Origin: JAYZDK01 sp964604165
GTDB lineage: Bacteria > Myxococcota_A > UBA796 > CAJQPC01
Direction: 5' to 3'
Assembly (NCBI GenBank): GCA_964604165.1
Contig: CAZRYF010000006.1
Location: 73,013-137,012, forward strand
DNA length: 64,000 nt
This document shows positions 62,022 to 64,000 of this stretch, piece by piece; within the stretch, counting starts at the first letter, position 1; the number at the start of each line of letters is the position of its first letter. Made by a program: the position numbers and the translations under genes. The notes beneath the pieces are model-generated. The model did not search any database and was not told where the DNA came from. It saw nothing but the letters and a program-made list of their open reading frames with translations.

Positions 62022-62354
62022 CTACAGCGCCTGATTCACGAAGTCCTGAAGTCGCTGCTTGGGCACATTTCCCACCAGCTGCCCGATCACCTGGCCGTCC
62101 TTGAAGAGGAGCAGGGTGGGAATGGAACGCACCCCGTATTGGGCGGCGGTGCTTTGGTTTGAGTCCACGTCCACCTTGGCCACGGTCACTCGGCCAGCGT
62201 AGTCATTGGCGAGCTCTTCCAGGATCGGAGCGATGGCGCGGCAGGGGCCGCACCAGGTCGCCCAGAAGTCCACCAGAACTGGGGTGTTGCTGGAGACAAC
62301 GTCTGTCTTGAACTGTTCTTCGTCGCCGACATTGATGATGTATTCGTTGGCCAT
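62022..62354 (-). CDS. trxA: Thioredoxin
   Basis: 110 residues. The active site is WCGPC (Cys35 and Cys38), preceded by PVLVDFWAT and followed by APILEELA. The cis-Pro region (GVRSIPTLLLFKDGQ) is intact. It is a general cytoplasmic disulfide reductant. A candidate promoter on the minus strand (TTGCCT at 62441-62436, 17 bases, TATGCC at 62418-62413) lies upstream. Confidence 0.97.
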   Translation of the reverse strand: MANEYIINVGDEEQFKTDVVSSNTPVLVDFWATWCGPCRAIAPILEELANDYAGRVTVAKVDVDSNQSTAAQYGVRSIPTLLLFKDGQVIGQLVGNVPKQRLQDFVNQAL

Positions 62355-62412
62355 GGGGTCGCCTCACCGACGGGGGTTCTGGGTAGGCACCTGTGTGCCA
62401 GGACACCGGGTG

Positions 62413-62441
62413 GCATATGATTCTTTCCGGCACAAGGCAAG
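62413..62441 (-). promoter_or_regulatory. trxA: Candidate promoter for trxA
   Basis: Minus strand TTGCCT (62441-62436) and TATGCC (62418-62413) are spaced 17 bases, upstream of trxA, in the 121-base divergent gap. The match to consensus is moderate. Confidence 0.4.
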
Positions 62442-62475
62442 CCGCGGGGGAATTCCCCTGAAACCCGGAGTCAAC

Positions 62476-63939
62476 ATGCCCACAGGTGAGGAATCGGACT
62501 GGCGCTCGACAGAGGACCTGTTGACCGCATTCTACGATGCCCACGTACGCGCCCTGTCCGGCACCTTGCGAATTCGACAGGGAATCAAGGAGAGCCGACT
62601 CATGTTGCGGGAGGGTCGCCTGGTGGACGCGCGACTTGAAGGGTTTGAGGGTGTGCCCCAAGAGGTGCAGGTTGCGGAATACCTGGTGGGTTGCGCCGGT
62701 TCCGTGGGGGCTCGCTGGCGCATGAACGAAGGGGAAGTGGAAGCGGACACCGGTTTTTGTCAGGAGAGCCCGGTCCTGGTGTTGCTTGGAAGCGCCATGG
62801 AGAGCGGTCGCCGGGTTGAGGATGTGATCGATGCCTACCGGGGCCGCCTGTCCCATGTGACCCGTTTGACGGGGTTGGGCCGTGTCCGCACCGAGGGCTT
62901 GCAGTCCCTGTCCATGCGCGCTTTGCGGTACGCGGAGAGGGGGCAGTCCCTGGGACGGCTCGTGGAGCATCTCAAGTCGGGGCAGGCGGGGAGGAGAAAT
63001 GAGTGCTGGCGGAGTGTCGACCTGTTGGTTCAGGCGGGGCTGTTCGTCCTGGTGCCGCCCACCCAGCAGGTGGGCCTCAAGGACGAGGCTATCAAGGAGA
63101 TGCCATCTGTATTGGGGAATGAGGGGGAGGATGATGAGAAGAAGGCCAAGGAGCTCAGGGCCTTTGCTGCGGAGCTTTTGACTCTTCATCCCCTGGCAGC
63201 ACTGGGGTTGGACCCGGATGAGCACGAAGGGCAGATCACCGTCGAAACGGTGCGGGCATCCTTTCGCCAGATGGCGGCGCGCTATCACCCGGATCGGATT
63301 GGTTCAGCAAACGACCGGGTGCGGGAAGCAGCTGCCGACGTGTTTGCCGTGATCAATGAGATCCATGAGCAGCTGGAAGATCCAGAGGTGCTGGCCCGGG
63401 CGCTTCGGGAGATTCGTCGAAAGCGACAGAGGGGGGTGGCCACCAGCGAGCTGGACCTGGAGCGGGCCCGGGTCATGGCGCGGCTTGCAGAGGCTCGCAT
63501 GCGAAAGAGCAACTGGAAGGCCGCTCGGGATCTGTGGGTGCAGGCAAGAGAGATGCAGCCGGACCCGTTCTTTGAAATGCAGGAGACCTTCTGCCGCGCC
63601 GTGCTCAAGGAGATCCCCTACGACATGGCGGCGAAGACCCTTGCGGACATTCGCTTTGAAAAGGGCAGCGACTCCGACCGGAAGATTGCCGGAGAACGCG
63701 TTCGACGAGAGGCAGAGCGGCGGTTTCGCGTGGGGTGGCTGCACAAGCTCTCGGGAAGCGAGGCCCTTGCCCAGCCCTGGTTCGAGCGTACGCTGGAGAT
63801 TCAGCCGGAGCACACGGAGGCGCTGCGAGAGCTGCGCCTCAAGCGCATGCGAGAGGAGAGGGCGGAGTCGGAGTCCAAGTCGGGTGGAGCTTTCGGCGGA
63901 CTGTTCAAGTGGGGGAAGAAGAAGGGAGGGAAGTCCTAG
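62476..63939 (+). CDS. PATAN / J-domain / TPR-like protein
   Basis: 487 residues from the ATG at 62476. Residues about 10-110 form a PATAN/DUF4388 domain (LSGTLRIRQGIKESRLMLREGRLVDARL), and a second copy may follow (about 115-200). A J-domain with an intact HPD (MAARYHPDRIG, about 275) follows, and then TPR-type helices (ARVMARLAEARMRKSNWKAA, WLHKLSGSEALAQPWF). It ends with a Gly/Lys tail. An intact HPD suggests it can stimulate DnaK. The regulator at 14902 has the same parts but a worn J domain. Confidence 0.8.
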   Translation: MPTGEESDWRSTEDLLTAFYDAHVRALSGTLRIRQGIKESRLMLREGRLVDARLEGFEGVPQEVQVAEYLVGCAGSVGARWRMNEGEVEADTGFCQESPVLVLLGSAMESGRRVEDVIDAYRGRLSHVTRLTGLGRVRTEGLQSLSMRALRYAERGQSLGRLVEHLKSGQAGRRNECWRSVDLLVQAGLFVLVPPTQQVGLKDEAIKEMPSVLGNEGEDDEKKAKELRAFAAELLTLHPLAALGLDPDEHEGQITVETVRASFRQMAARYHPDRIGSANDRVREAAADVFAVINEIHEQLEDPEVLARALREIRRKRQRGVATSELDLERARVMARLAEARMRKSNWKAARDLWVQAREMQPDPFFEMQETFCRAVLKEIPYDMAAKTLADIRFEKGSDSDRKIAGERVRREAERRFRVGWLHKLSGSEALAQPWFERTLEIQPEHTEALRELRLKRMREERAESESKSGGAFGGLFKWGKKKGGKS

Positions 63940-63998
63940 TCCCCCGAGTCAGAAGTTCGCAGGCCGTAGAACGGAGGGCGGAGCAGGTCGTGGGGCTC
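63936..63998 (-). CDS. Possible C-terminus of a minus-strand gene entering from the right
   Basis: The minus-strand frame reads EPHDLLRPPFYGLRTSDSGD and stops with TAG at 63936-63938. The stretch looks protein-like, and the stop overlaps the previous gene's stop by 2 bases, as is common for convergent genes here. Only 20 codons are visible, so no product is proposed. Confidence 0.3.
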   Translation of the reverse strand, partial: EPHDLLRPPFYGLRTSDSGD

Positions 63999-64000
63999 AA

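Noticed and set aside
1..64000. tRNA and rRNA genes
   Set aside because: The short intergenic gaps were read on both strands and no cloverleaf-like or rRNA-like sequence was seen.

Overview
This is a continuous, high-GC (roughly 60 percent or more), gene-dense window from a Gram-negative bacterium. The gene types point to the Myxococcota or another lineage of the former Deltaproteobacteria. They include a complete type II secretion (T2SS) operon with a PilM-like GspL, one-component regulators that combine receiver, PATAN, J-domain and TPR modules, a Pkn-type Ser/Thr kinase, an AgmX/PglI-like C-terminal domain protein, a GldA/GldF/GldG-type ABC system, and many 4-bp stop/start overlaps with GTG or TTG starts. 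The assignment rests on gene content only; no rRNA or tRNA gene was seen.

Layout. 1-13.3 kb: gspC (partial)-D-E-F-G-H-I-J-K-L-M-N, one tightly packed + strand operon. 13.3-16.6 kb (-): polytopic membrane protein and a pseudo-receiver/PATAN/J-like/TPR regulator. 16.7-20.3 kb: pabB and an internally deleted O-methyltransferase (+), facing thiE and a degenerate NtrC-like regulator (-). 20.3-26.2 kb (+): a lytic transglycosylase, then a molybdenum cofactor group (moeA, mobA, mogA/moaB, an Mrp ATPase without its CxxC, moaA). 26.2-30.8 kb (+): flippase-like membrane protein, an outer-membrane barrel and an M1-peptidase-like/barrel fusion. 30.9-31.1 kb: a REP-like palindromic repeat cluster. 31.1-36.3 kb: SDR and diiron ferritin-like protein (-), then Ser/Thr kinase, PEGA-like exported protein and NlpC/P60 lipoprotein (+). 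36.1-41 kb: NodU-type carbamoyltransferase and B12-radical SAM protein (-), with a divergent membrane glycosyltransferase-like protein. 41-46.1 kb: a pseudo-receiver regulator with an MshEN-like domain, a HEAT-repeat protein and a degenerate HD-GYP protein. 46.1-51.6 kb: larE, CPBP protease, two small Cys-rich lipoproteins, a phasin-like protein, an AgmX/PglI-like protein, a four-helix-bundle remnant, rimI and a SurA-N-like protein. 51.6-57.5 kb: an ABC exporter (gldA/gldF/gldG-like), a DUF4340 protein and a tetraheme lipoprotein, all start/stop coupled. 57.6-64 kb: small barrel, PpiD-like chaperone and M48 protease (-), MreB-like protein (+), trxA (-), PATAN/J-domain/TPR protein (+).

Most notable observation. 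The last gene of the ABC/DUF4340 operon (56200-57525) is interrupted by one in-frame TGA at codon 46. The TGA sits where metallophosphatase/cytochrome proteins have the second cysteine of an EPCGC...GGL.RR motif. It is followed at once by a hairpin with a GGUCU apical loop, 18 nt downstream, which is the same spacing I recall for the E. coli fdhF SECIS. The frame then stays open for 395 codons containing four CXXCH heme sites, and the only export signal lies upstream of the TGA. The best reading is a selenocysteine-containing tetraheme lipoprotein encoded with a GldA/F/G-type ABC system.

A second theme is degeneration of signalling domains: receivers without the phospho-acceptor Asp, an NtrC-type AAA+ domain without GAFTGA, an HD-GYP domain with HD changed to CD, and J-like domains without HPD. 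These regulators probably work through binding rather than catalysis.
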